The translations under genes were made by a program, and so were the position numbers. Of a stretch of 64,000 nt of DNA, positions 52,086-62,006 are shown one piece after another. The DNA lies in NCBI GenBank assembly GCA_963921195.1, contig OY992536.1, forward strand, positions 234,954,023-235,018,022, read 5' to 3'. Position 1 is the first letter of the stretch, and every line of letters begins with the position of its first letter. The notes under the pieces were generated by a model. That model saw only the letters and a list, made by a program, of their open reading frames with translations. It had not been told where the DNA came from and did no database searches. This DNA is from Pegoplata infirma (Eukaryota; Arthropoda; Insecta; Diptera; Anthomyiidae).

Positions 52086-53999
52086 AAATCTTACCGCCAA
52101 AGAAATTTTCCCTAAATATATGACAAAAATCCTCTTCTTTAGTTTTAGGACGTAATTTTCTACCAATTAGTTCATTTTCTTAGATTTGAGGAAGTTTTTT
52201 CCACTATTTTAGTAAAATTTTAATAGCTCGGGCAAATTTTTTTTTCAAAAACTTAAAATGGCGATGTCTCGAGAACTAAGCCAGATAGAGCAAAATGGAG
52301 GCCGGTCCTCTTCACATGTGTGGACCCCAATAGGTCCTAACTTTGGATTTAAAAAAGTTGGCATTCCCGAAAATTTTAAAATACTCATATCTCGGTAAAT
52401 AATGCCAACACAACAAAAAGTTCAAAAGCATTTTTGTAGCCCTTAACACGGAGAACAAGGCCCCAAATACTGAAAAGCTCTTAGAGTAATAGTTTTAAAG
52501 TTATCGAGTTTTTAAAATTCCCAAGACCCCAGTGGTCCCCTAAGTTCACGTATCTCAAAAACTAAGTAAGGTAGAGCGAAACGGAGAAAAATTTTGGATC
52601 AAAAAATATGAAAATTTTTAAGGAACCCAACTGTGTCTGGTTCCATCGGGGTCTGAACCTATCGGTCCAAATCCAATGGGGCCTTCACCCAATCGGGTCC
52701 TCAAATGTGTATGAACTAAACTGAAATAAAATTTTTCCCATTTTGTAGTTCAAATTGGCATAATATTAAAATTATTTTTCTTTCCTTATTTTTAAGAAAA
52801 ATATGAACTTAAAAAAAGGAAAACATGGCAATGGAGCTAAATCATTATCAATATTCCTTGAAATTAGTTAGTTTTCCCATTTTTTATTTATTTTTTTTTC
52901 TGAGTGTAACCTTATGGATACTTTTGAAAATTTATTTTTCAAATTTCTAACGAATTCGGCGAATGAAATATTAAACTACCCAACAAAACGTTGGTAATGG
53001 GTAATGGGATGTCTTACCAAAAATTTGTTCAGCAACATGTTGTTTGAAAGTGAAAAATAATGTATTACTAATAACTTGCTACGTAATGCATGATTATTGC
53101 AGAAAATATATTTTATATTTATTATTCCTAAACATTAAATCATGGATAAATTATAATTGGTTACATTATGTGTTATTTTAAAATTTGAAATAATGCATTA
53201 TTTATAATTGGATGCAAAATGCATTACAATAACATAAAAAATAAATATTTTATCTTGATTAATTTGTATTAAACAATAAAAATTGTTTTATTCGACCTTT
53301 AATTTTGTTGGTTATTGACAATCGTTGCCTTACTAGTATAGAACAATTTCTTCGTCTTTCTAATTCCCATTGTGGATAGAGTCGAATATGTATTAATATT
53401 TTAGTTTGTGCACAAACGATTTGTCATTAGACTCGTTTGCTACTTTGTAGTAAATCGTTTCTATTTTTGCTAAATAATCTTGACAATGGAATCTGACAAA
53501 TTCCGAAACACGTGTCGATTAAGTCTTGCAAAAATGACCAACATAAATAAATTTAAAACAAAAAAAAAAAAAAAAATTTCTTGAAAATTATGCTATGACA
53601 ATATCATGGTTCTAATTAGTAAAAAAAATAATGACCTCGAGCCAGAATAAACATCCTCAAAAATAAATATTTTATAATAAAATGCATAAGTTTAAACTAG
53701 AGATGGGCTCACGACAGGAATTTTCTAATGACACACACTCACTCACGAGCATAGTTTATCTACTTATATTTTCTTACAATCATGTGAGTAAATTTAATAC
53801 AAAATTTCTTTTCACTACTCGTAACACCTTATATATTATGTTCTGGTATGCTATATTTTATACCTTACTCGTATGCTTTGCTAAAAATTTGATCAATTAT
53901 TTTATACCTTACTGGTATTCTTTGTCATAATGTGGATGCATTACTTTGAGTCTCATCCCATGTTAAAATCAACAATGCTGCAATGTATAAAATAAGCTA
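52086..53999. other. Non-coding interval
   Basis: No supported gene. 52190-52740 holds phrases like CTCATATCTCGGTAAATAA and ATCTCAAAAACTAAG, typical of decayed fly repeats but not assignable. 53080-53240 has several TAATGCATTA-like palindromes. The 82-codon frame at 53682-53930 has ordinary AT-rich composition and no domain I recognise. CCCAACAAAACGTTGG at 52979 may be an element end. Confidence 0.5.
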
Positions 54000-54195
54000 T
54001 CCTATACCTAGAGTTTCTGTTTCGGTTATAACCGTAACCGAAACTGCGGTTATTCAAGCCGAAAACCGAACCCGAAACCGACGCATATTTGTTCGGTTAT
54101 CGGGTTTTTATTAATATTATAGATTTTTTATATTTTTTGTTGCATTTAAAAAAAGTAATTTAAATTAACAACTATTTACAATTTGTATGGGAGTG

Positions 54196-54234
54196 GAATA
54201 TAATATGAATGACTGCATCATTCATATTATATTC
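54196..54234. other. 17-bp perfect hairpin
   Basis: GAATATAATATGAATGA (54196-54212), loop CTGCA, and its exact inverse (54218-54234). It lies inside the hAT MITE. Confidence 0.85.
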
Positions 54235-54268
54235 ACATTTAAAAGAACTGCCAATATTTTTTGTAAGG

Positions 54269-54373
54269 CGTACAGCTAAAAACCGTTTTTAGCAACATTT
54301 TCTGTCAATATACTGTAATAGAATAAAGAAAGTGCTAAAAATATTGCTTCTAAAAACGGTTTTTAGCTGTACG
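54269..54373. mobile_element. Nested 105-bp element with 24-bp perfect inverted ends
   Basis: 54269-54292 begins CGTACAGCTAAAAACC and its exact inverse lies at 54350-54373. Looser pairing (AGCAAC / GCTTCT side) continues inward. It probably inserted into the hAT MITE. The termini overlap GTAC, so a target duplication cannot be separated from the ends. Confidence 0.75.
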
Positions 54374-54965
54374 TGAGAACAGGGTATATGGCACTCATTT
54401 TATTTCTATAATAAAGAAAAAAGTTACTAAATTCAAGTGCCAAGTGTTCATTTTTAATTAAAATGAGTGTGAAAAAATTAACTGAACTTTTTTTGTTATG
54501 AATTAAGCCGTTATAGCTTGATTTCTTAATTTTTTTTTTTTCAGATTCAAAATTAAAAAATGAGGAACCACTCAATCTTTGGAAGATGAATTAAATTCAG
54601 ATTTTTAAAAGATATAAGCGGAAGCTAAACCAAAATGGGAATTTAAACTGAATTCGATTCAAATAAAAAACTATTCAAAAATAAAGTTATTCCACCGGAA
54701 TTACTGATAACCGAAACCGATCGGTTATTAAATTTATCGGTTATTCAGAAACTCTACCTATACCTTATTTTAAACGTTATTTGGAAATCAAAGTTTTGCT
54801 GGGTATCTTTAAAATTTCACCTAAAGCTTCTTTTAAATTTTTGAATTTTTCAATATTATAAAATATTGATATTCTCTTTTTCAAGGGTTCCTTAAAATTG
54901 TATCAATTTGGTATGTAATTTTTAATTTCTTAAAACTTTCGGAACATAGTGTAGACATAAATATA

Positions 54966-55097
54966 TACAGTGGCCGCCAAAAGTCTACGTATATTTAAAG
55001 TATTTTTTTTTGTTTATCAATAAAAATAAATTTGAAATAAAACTGCAACATTACTTTTTTATTCAACGCTTTACGTAGCCTTTTGTCGGCCACTGTA
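54966..55097. mobile_element. Tc1/mariner MITE, 128 bp
   Basis: Element 54968-55095 between TA dinucleotides. The ends CAGTGGCCGCCAAAAG and the inverse of CAGTGGCCGACAAAAG extend to CTACGTA with two mismatches in 24. CAGTG ends plus TA duplication are typical of Tc1/mariner. It lies 236 bp before the gene's ATG, so it may sit within the upstream control region. Confidence 0.9.
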
Positions 55098-55239
55098 TTT
55101 ATATTTTTTTGCAATATCTATCTCATTTAGAGTGTTTATTTACATGCAAGATTTTCTTGTCGATTATATATTTTTACTTCATTTATGCAAATAATTAATT
55201 AAAAAATTATATATTTTTCTTTCAACATTTTATAATTTT

Positions 55240-55331
55240 TAAACTTATAATATTTTTTTTTTTCTTTTTGTCTAATTGCAGTAAAAAGAGGCATTTTTTT
55301 GGTTGTGTAGTAGTCTAAACATATTTTCATT
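55240..55331 (+). promoter_or_regulatory. Putative core promoter or 5'-UTR splice acceptor
   Basis: TTATAATAT (55245-55253) lies about 34 bp before GCAGT (55279-55283), which would fit a TATA box and an insect initiator (TCAGT-like). Equally, the T-rich run ending TCTAATTGCAG (55271-55281) is a good splice acceptor of a 5'-UTR intron. The two cannot be told apart without transcripts. The remaining ~50 bp to the ATG would be leader. Confidence 0.4.
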
Positions 55332-58012
55332 ATGAAATTATTTTCCACCACAACTACGGTAAGTTTTTTGTTTAGTTTATCATCCAAAGAAATAAATATT
55401 TTTTTTGGTGTTTCCGCTTCTAATATATTGATTGCTAATACTTTTCTTTTTCTTTGACTTAATTTTAGTTATTATGCGTTGCGTTGTTTTCTTTGAGCGG
55501 TGAAGCCGCTAAGCGTGAAGCTCCCATAAGCAATAGTTATTTGCCACCAGCTTCAGGACAAAAAGGTGGCGGCTCATCATCTTATAACTCTCCATCCAAT
55601 TCATACTTGCCTCCTGCTTCAGGTCCGGCATCTAACAGTTATGCGCCTAGTGCTCCCTCTGGAGGACCCTATGCAAGTGCACCAGCTGCTCCTGCGAAGC
55701 CAAGTAGTTATGCTCCTAGTGCTCCTTCTGGTGGTCCTTATCCAAGTGCCCCTGCTGCACCACCTTCCCGTCCATCTAGCTCCTATGGACCTCCCCCAAG
55801 AAGTCCTTCCTCAAGTTATGGTCCTCCTCCTCCACCTTCCGGCCCTGCTTCTAGCTATGGACCTCCTAGTCGTCCCAGCTCTAGTTATGGCCCTCCGAAA
55901 AAGAACCAATCTCGTCGTCCTTCAAACAGCTATGGACCACCACCGGCTAGTCGTCCATCTTCCAGCTATGGTCCTCCAAAATCATCGGCACCATCTTCAT
56001 CTTATGGTCCTCCCGCTAAGGCACCATCATCTAGTTATGGTCCACCAGCTCGTGGTCCTCCATCTTCCAGCTATGGTCCTCCAAAATCCTCAGCACCTTC
56101 TTCTTCTTATGGACCTCCCGCAAAAGCACCATCTTCCAGTTATGGCCCACCTGCTCGTGCACCTTCTTCTAGCTACGGTGCACCTGCCAAAACACCATCA
56201 ACCAGTTACGGTGCCCCAGCTAAGACCCCATCTTCCAGTTATGGTGCTCCAGCTAAGACGCCATCATCCAGTTATGGTGCTCCCGCTCAAACTCCATCAT
56301 CTAGTTATGGTGCGCCTGCGAAAACACCTTCTTCAAGCTATGGCGCTCCTTCAGCACCGTCCAGCAGCTATGGCGCTCCTGCCAAGGCTCCTTCTAGCAG
56401 TTATGGTGCACCAGCAAAAACACCTTCAAGTAGTTACGGAACTCCTCCTGCCCAAGCCCCCTCATCAAGTTATGGTGCACCAGCTCAAACTCCATCACCA
56501 AGCTATGGAGCTCCAGCACAAGCACCATCCTCAAGCTATGGCGCACCATCTAAATCACCTTCATCGAGTTATGGAGCACCTTCTAAAAGTTCATCGTTCC
56601 AACCTATTCAACCACCATCAACAAGCTACGGAACACCCGCCAAGCCATCAACAAGTTATGGAACACCTTCAGTCCAAGCCCCATCATCAAGCTATGGTGC
56701 ACCTTCAGCCCAAACCCCATCATCAAGCTATGGAACACCTTCAGGCCAAGCCCCATCATCCAGTTACGGAACTCCTCCTGCCCAAGCCCCTTCATCAAGT
56801 TATGGTGCACCAGCTCAAACTCCATCACCAAGCTATGGAGCTCCAGCACAAGCCCCATCGTCCAGCTATGGAGCACCTGCAGCTCAAACCCCTTCGTCCA
56901 GTTATGGAGCTCCTTCTGGTCAAGCCCCATCTTCCAGCTATGGTGCACCTTCAGCCCAAACCCCATCATCAAGCTATGGAACACCTTCAGGCCAAGCCCC
57001 ATCATCCAGTTACGGAACTCCTCCTGCCCAAGCCCCTTCATCAAGTTATGGTGCACCAGCTCAAACTCCATCACCAAGCTATGGAGCTCCAGCACAAGCC
57101 CCATCGTCCAGCTATGGAGCATCTGCAGCTCAAACCCCTTCGTCCAGTTATGGAGCTCCTTCTGGTCAAGCCCCATCTTCCAGCTATGGTGCACCTTCAG
57201 CCCAAACCCCATCATCAAGCTATGGAACACCTTCAGGACAAGCCCCATCATCCAGTTACGGAACTCCTCCTGCCCAAGCCCCTTCATCAAGTTATGGTGC
57301 ACCAGCTCAAACTCCATCACCAAGCTATGGAGCTCCAGCACAAGCCCCATCGTCCAGCTATGGAGCACCTGCAGCTCAAACCCCTTCGTCCAGTTATGGA
57401 GCTCCTTCTGGTCAAGCCCCATCTTCCAGCTATGGTGCACCTTCAGCCCAAACCCCATCATCAAGCTATGGAACACCTTCAGGCCAAGCCCCATCATCCA
57501 GTTATGGAGCCCCGTCAGCTCAAGCTCCATCATCTAGTTATGGGCCACCTTCAGCACAAGCCCCATCTTCCAGCTATGGAGCTCCATCTGCCCAAGCCCC
57601 TTCTTCCAGTTATGGAGCTCCAACAGGACCATCATCCAGCTATGGTGCACCAGCACAACAACCCGCATCTGCTCCTGGTTATCCTTCCGCACCATCTTCT
57701 AGCTATGGAGCACCTTCTGGACCGTCATCTAGTTATAACGCTCCTTCTGCCCCCAGTTCGTCATATGATGCTCCTTCGCAACAAGGTGGTTCAGCACCGG
57801 GATATAGCAGCTCTGGTCCTTCATCTAGCTATAGTGCTCCAACTGGACCCTCCTCATCATACAATGCTCCCTCAGGACCCTCTTCTTCATACAGTGCTCC
57901 TGCAACTGGCAATGGTAATGGCGGTAATGATGGCTATTCTTATTCTGCTCCCAGTACAGTACCTGATACCATACCCCAGGGTTATTCAGCCGATGGTGGT
58001 TACACTTATTAG
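55332..58012 (+). CDS. Secreted SYGAP-repeat structural protein (pro-resilin / Muc91C-like)
   Basis: Two exons, 55332-55358 and 55469-58012, give 856 residues. Exon 1 (MKLFSTTTT) and the start of exon 2 (LLCVALFSL) make a signal peptide, with likely cleavage after SGEA (about residue 22) before AKREAP. The mature chain starts with NSYLPPAS twice, as pro-resilin does, then SSSYGPP (about residues 105-235) and PSSSYGAP repeats to about 800. It ends DGYSYSAP...GGYTY. It has no visible cysteine, globular domain or Rebers-Riddiford chitin-binding domain. Resilin-type YGAP repeats are flexible and can be cross-linked through tyrosine, so an extracellular cuticular, mucin-like or matrix role is inferred. 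The dipteran mucin-91C family is the closest I recall, not verified. One gene, no operon partners. Without the intron, the frame seems to begin at an internal TTG, which is misleading. Two other long open frames over the same repeats are shadows. Confidence 0.88.
55359..55468 (+). other. Intron 1 of the SYGAP gene, 110 bp, phase 0
   Basis: Donor ACG|GTAAGT and acceptor TTGACTTAATTTTAG|TTATTA, with a plausible branch CTTAAT about 8-13 bases before the end. Splicing joins MKLFSTTTT in frame to LLCVALF, completing a signal peptide. A short first exon that splits the signal peptide is common in insect cuticle genes. Confidence 0.88.
56237..56269 (+). repeat. Coding unit closest to the satellite's 33-bp repeat
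   Basis: Reads SYGAPAKTPSS. It matches the P-type satellite unit at 31 of 33 bases; the two differences turn Thr-Pro into Ala-Thr. Neighbouring gene units use other synonymous codons (for example TAC, GCC or GCG), so this unit is the best visible donor. Confidence 0.85.
56756..57493 (+). repeat. 246-bp higher-order coding repeat, three copies
   Basis: Seven SYGAP/SYGTP units in fixed order (lengths 12, 11, 11, 12, 12, 12 and 12 residues) form an 82-residue block repeated three times; the anchor CAGTTACGG falls at 56761, 57007 and 57253. The copies differ by very few bases (for example GCATCTGC for GCACCTGC near 57120, AGGACAAG for AGGCCAAG near 57236), so this is a recent in-frame amplification inside the exon. 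Confidence 0.95.
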
Positions 58013-58415
58013 AAATAATGTGAATAAATCCAAATTGTTTCTGATTTTACAATGTGCCTTAACTTCATACACTCTTTTTATAGAAAACTTTTTCATTTTC
58101 ATGAATTTTCTTCAATCATTTAAAAAAAAAATGTTCACAAAATTAACAAAGCATTTGTTATTCTAAGTTCAAAGCACTTATGCTTGCCCATTTAATGTTT
58201 ATTCCATATTATATTGAATTTAAATTATTATTTTATTTTTCTACAATTTGACATATTTAAATTTAAGTACTTATTACAAATCTTTTTATATAAAATAAAA
58301 ATAAAAATAAATTTTTTTAAAAAAATATCAACATTTTTAAATTTCTAATAGCAATAATGTGGAAGAAAATCTGTAGTTTATTATTCAAGGAATCTTTTGT
58401 GAAATATAATAATAG
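58013..58415 (+). terminator. 3' UTR region with polyadenylation signals
   Basis: AATAAA occurs at 58023-58028, only 11 bases after the stop, and again at 58294-58299 and 58306-58311 in an AT-rich run. The distal pair gives a 3' UTR of about 300 bases and seems more likely. No further gene up to the repeat at 58416. Confidence 0.55.
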
Positions 58416-58645
58416 AAACAAGTAAAAAAATTATAGTCGGTCAAAAAACCGACCATATGATACCCTACACCAGTGCTTTTCGGAAAATGGGTACCAAGTC
58501 CAAACATGGACCGATTGGATTTCTTTTCTGGTAGATCTTAAATAAGCGTAGAAAACACATAAAAACCAAATTTTAGTGAAATTGGCTTATTGTTGTTGCC
58601 AATAGACCGATTTAACTGAATATCGTTCGAAATTTTTATATGCCC
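58416..58645 (-). mobile_element. Truncated mini-me/DINE-like element
   Basis: AAACAAGTA, the hairpin GTCGGTC...GACCGAC-like arms (here GTCGGTCAAAAAACCGAC), ATACCCTACACCA, then sequence parallel to 59390-59550 up to TGAATATCG. The rest, with the (GGAC)n core, is missing. More diverged than the copies at 43.2 and 59.3 kb. Confidence 0.8.
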
Positions 58646-59331
58646 GACTGAAAAAGTTTATATATAGTAACATATTATTTGACATATTTATATATGGTCA
58701 TTAGGGTGGTTTTTTTTATTTTTTTGGAATTTCGAGGAGAGCGCAGCGGAATTTTGTGCCATTTGGTGTTACAAAAATTGTGTAAAAATTTTAGATTAAT
58801 CAGATAAAATTAACCCGAGGCGGACGGAGGTCAAAGTTTCAAGAAAAAGCCGAAATGGCCAAAATTTGAAAAAACCTAACAAAATGTAAATTTTGCAAAA
58901 ATAAACAAAAAAAATATTTTAACATGATAATGTTTTTAGGCTGGGGTCTAATTTTAAAAAAGTTGCAGGACGCCACCTCAGTTTGACTATTTAAGCTAAC
59001 GATTAAACAAAAAATGTCTGCGAAGTTTGTACTCGTGCCCAAACCATTGAATCATGATAATGTTTTGCTGTACAAGTAGGTGTTCTTTCCAAAGCGAAAT
59101 TTTTCTAGGAAAAATAACGCTAAATTAATTTGTCATTATATGCAAAATGCATTGAAATATCGGTCGAGGACGCCATTATGTTTATATATTATTGATCCGT
59201 AAAGCTTTCTAAGACATTCTAGTGATATCCATCTATCTGTTTGTCTATGTTTTTCGATAACGAAAAGTGTTTGATGAAGAAAAGGGTTTTAATGAAAAAA
59301 TTTTATTGTTAAAAATAAATATTTAATGAAA
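58646..59331. other. Repeat-derived interval with an 85-bp inverted arm and a degraded element
   Basis: 58918-59002 is inverted at 61042-61126. 59124-59262 is a decayed copy of the second element family (TTGAAATATCGGTCGAGGAC, TATATTATTGATC, CTATCTGTTTGTC; compare 61335-61470). From about 59270 degenerate TTGATGAAAA-like units begin, continuing after the next element. No gene. Confidence 0.7.
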
Positions 59332-60179
59332 AAACAAGTAAGAAAATTATAGTCGGTCAAGACCGACCATATAATACCCTACACCAGAGTTTCCCGGAAA
59401 ATGGGTCCCAAGTTCAAACATGGACTGATTAGATCTATATTTTGTCAAATCTTTAATAAGTGTAAAAAGCACTCACTAATCAAACTTGAGTGGAATAGGC
59501 TTCTTTTTGTTGACAATAAATCGCTTCAACTGAATATCGGGGGAAATTTCCACATGGGACCTAAGTCCAAAAATGGTCCGATGATAATCAGATTTGATAA
59601 GGTTATTAAAGAACGCGTTTAACATACAAAAACAGAATTTTAATTAAATATTTTCTATTTTCATGAAATTTGAGAGATTTATGTGAAAATGGGGAAGGTG
59701 GTTTGTATGGGGGCTACAAGAAGAACTGGTCCGATTTCTTTAAAATACGGAATGTTGATTTGTGTGGATAAAACATGATTACCTGGCAAATTTCGAAAAG
59801 ATACCTATTAAACTGCGGCTATTAGAGTCATTTGAGCCAAAACTAAAGAGGACCTTTGTATGGGGGCTAGGTCTAAATATGGACCGATTTTTTCCAATTT
59901 CAATAGGATTCGTCCTTGGGCCAAAAGAGGCTTAAGTTTCAAATTTCAAGTCAATTGATTAAGAATTGCGACCTGTATCGTGTTTACACCGTTTACATGG
60001 ACAGACAGACGGACGGACGGACGGACGGACGGACGGACGGACATCGCTAAATCGACTCAAAAAGTGATTCTAAGTCGATCGGTATACTTAAAAGTGGGTC
60101 TAGGACCAATATTTCGGGTAGTTACAAACATCAGCACAAACTCATTATACCCTGTACCACAGTGTGGTGTAGGGTATAA
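59332..60179 (-). mobile_element. mini-me/DINE-like element, complete, 848 bp
   Basis: From AAACAAGTAAG with hairpin GTCGGTC-AA-GACCGAC to TGGTGTAGGGTATAA. ATACCCTACACCA near the left is inverted at the right end. The core has GACAGACGGACGG with further GGAC units (60000-60041), then ATCGCTAAATCGACTC. Such a (GTCY)n microsatellite between conserved blocks is a trait of dipteran mini-me-like elements; the hairpin plus ACTTG end suggests a Helitron-like origin. It interrupts a TTGATGAAAA minisatellite. The small open frames here are not genes. Confidence 0.88.
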
Positions 60180-60903
60180 AAATTTATGAAAAAAAATATT
60201 GATGAAAAAAAAATATTGATGAAAAAAAAATTTTTTTCATGAAAAAAATATATTGATGAAAAAAAAAATATATTGATGAAAAAAAAAAATATTGATGAAA
60301 AAAAAAATATTGATGAAAAAAAAAATATTGATGAAAAAAAAAATATTGATGAAAAAAAAAATATTGATGAAAAAAAAATTTTTTTTGATGAAAAAAAAAA
60401 TATTGATGAAAAAAAAATATTGATGAAAAAAATATTGATGAAAATAAATATTGATAAAAAAAAATATATTGATGAAAAAAAAAATATTGATGAAAAAAAA
60501 AATATTGATATAAAAAAAATTTTGATGAAAAAAAAAAAAAAAAAATTGATGAAAAAAAAAATATTGATGAAAAAAAAAATATTGATGAAAAATATTGATG
60601 AAAAAAAAAATATTGATGAAAAAAAAAAAAATATTAATGAAAAAAAAATATTGATGAAAAAAAAAAATATTGATGAAAAAAAAAAATATTGATGAAAAAA
60701 AAAATATTGATGAAAAAAAATATATTGATGAAAAAAAAAAAAATATTGATAAAAAAAATTTTTTGAGGAAAAAAAATATTGATGAAAAAAAAAATATTGA
60801 TGAAAAAAAAAAAATATTGATGAAAAAAAAAAATATTGATGAAAAAAAAATATTGATGAAAAAAAAAAAATATTGATGAAAAAAAAAATATTGATGAAAA
60901 TAA
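60180..60903 (+). repeat. ~17-bp minisatellite (ATTGATGAAAAAAAAAT)n
   Basis: About 40 units differing mainly in A-run length, with a few expanded TTTTTTT variants (60231, 60369, 60757). Frames reading IDEKKN come from this repeat and are not a protein. It probably grew from the flanking TTGATGAAAA sequence seen left of the element at 59332. Confidence 0.93.
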
Positions 60904-60917
60904 TTATGTTACGTTTT

Positions 60918-60962
60918 ATTCACCAGCTGGTGAATATTTTTGTTATTCACCACGAGGTGAAT
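60918..60962. other. Pair of adjacent palindromes
   Basis: ATTCACCAGCTGGTGAAT (60918-60935) is a perfect 18-bp palindrome with a CAGCTG core. Ten bases further, ATTCACC-ACGA-GGTGAAT (60945-60962) repeats the arms with a 4-base loop. Arrangement suggests a duplicated binding site or a small foldback piece. Confidence 0.8.
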
Positions 60963-61290
60963 TATTATCCAAGTTACCAACCCAAGTTAGTAAAATTTTT
61001 AAGAAAACGAAAACAGTAATTCCAATTTTCTTTTTTGTTAGTCGTTAGCTTATATAGTCAAACTGAGGTGGCGTCCTGCAACATTTTTAAAATTAGACAC
61101 CAGCCTAAAAACATTATCATGTTAAAAGAAAATAAGAATTATAGTTTTTATTTTATTACAACCGTAAACTTCGACAATAATTTAAAATTAATAAATAAAA
61201 TAAAAAACACATAGTTCTGGTAGTGATTAACGCAGTATTGCCATACCAAATATCGCATTTCCAATTAGATTTGTTACCATCATCGCAAAT
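60963..61290. other. Non-coding, with inverted arm 61042-61126
   Basis: 61042-61126 is the inverse of 58918-59002 with only a few mismatches (for example AGACACCAGCC opposite GGCTGGGGTCT). The remaining sequence to 61290 is AT-rich without a recognised feature. Confidence 0.65.
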
Positions 61291-62006
61291 TTTTATACCC
61301 TCCAACTACAGTATGGGGGTATACTCACTTTGTCATTCCGTGTGTAACGCATCGAAATATCGGTCGGGGACCCCATAAAGTATATATATTATTGATCAGT
61401 GATCGATTCTAAGACATTTTAGCGATGTCCGTCCGTCCGTCCGTCTGTCCGTCCGTCCGTCCGTCTGTAGTTAACACGATGCAGTCCAAAATAAAAGAGC
61501 TAGACCTCTCAAGTTTGGCATAAATATGTCTTATGGTCCTAGGCAGGGTAAGTTCGGAAATGGGCCAAATCGGACCATGGGGAAAAAAGTTCCCCCTTGA
61601 AGAACTAATCCAACCTCTTAAAAATGCTAATTTTTTTGAGGTTTTTTTTGTATTTTTGGGAACCAAATGAGACATTTTTATGTTCGTAGAAGTTTATAGT
61701 CCTGCTCTTGGACCCAGGGGAATAAAAAATTTTGCTTTTTTTGCCCCGCCCCTCTTTTAAGGGCGTGGATAAAAAAATAATTTAAATAATTATAAAACTA
61801 TAATACTTAAGTGCACAAAGCAGACAAAAATGGACTTGTAAAAATATACCGTGAGGGCCAAGGAGTCACCCCAGCTCACCAACCCCTCCCCTACCTTGCC
61901 CCCCTTAAAACAACGTCCCTGTAAATTTTTTTTTTTTTTAATTTTTTTACATGTTGGAGGGTATAATAGATTCGGCACAGCCGAATTTAACGCTATCACT
62001 TGTTTT
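61291..62006 (+). mobile_element. Second mini-me-like family, complete element, 716 bp
   Basis: Starts TTTTATACCCTCCAAC, with perfect 13-bp subterminal inverted repeats TATACCCTCCAAC (61294-61306) and GTTGGAGGGTATA (61953-61965). A (GTCC)n tract lies at about 61428-61470, after ATCGAAATATCGGTC. The end has hairpin ATTCGGC-ACA-GCCGAAT (61970-61986), then ...CACTTGTTTT. The layout mirrors the 59332-60179 family although the sequence differs. Open frames within are shadows. Confidence 0.88.

Larger units (their letters stand above)
54001..54764. mobile_element. hAT-type MITE with 8-bp target duplication
   Basis: Element 54009-54756 (748 bp) has perfect 11-bp ends TAGAGTTTCTG / CAGAAACTCTA and is flanked on both sides by CCTATACC (54001-54008 and 54757-54764). 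Subterminal GGTTATAACCG and CCGAAACCGA repeats lie inside both ends (54021-54080, 54709-54745). An 8-bp duplication and a TAGAG terminus are hAT features. No transposase, so non-autonomous. The 70-codon minus frame inside is not a gene. Confidence 0.9.
52979..54803. mobile_element. Possible element with CCCARCAAAAC ends
   Basis: CCCAACAAAACGTTGGT at the left and the inverse of CCCAGCAAAACTTTGAT at the right (54787-54803) agree at 14 of 17 positions, each with TA outside. The hAT MITE below would be nested inside. No transposase frame is visible. It could be chance or two ends from different copies. Confidence 0.3.

Noticed and set aside
53682..53930. 82-codon plus frame as a small gene
   Set aside because: AT-driven composition, no recognisable domain, no promoter or splice signals; could be chance.
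55566..58166. 866-codon plus frame and 309-codon minus frame over the SYGAP gene
   Set aside because: Repeat structure with few T-A combinations keeps other frames open; the SYGAP frame has the splice-completed signal peptide and sensible composition.
60273..60876. IDEKKN-repeat frames as a lysine-rich protein
   Set aside because: Direct translation of the ATTGATGAAAAAAAAAT minisatellite, with variable A runs that shift the frame.
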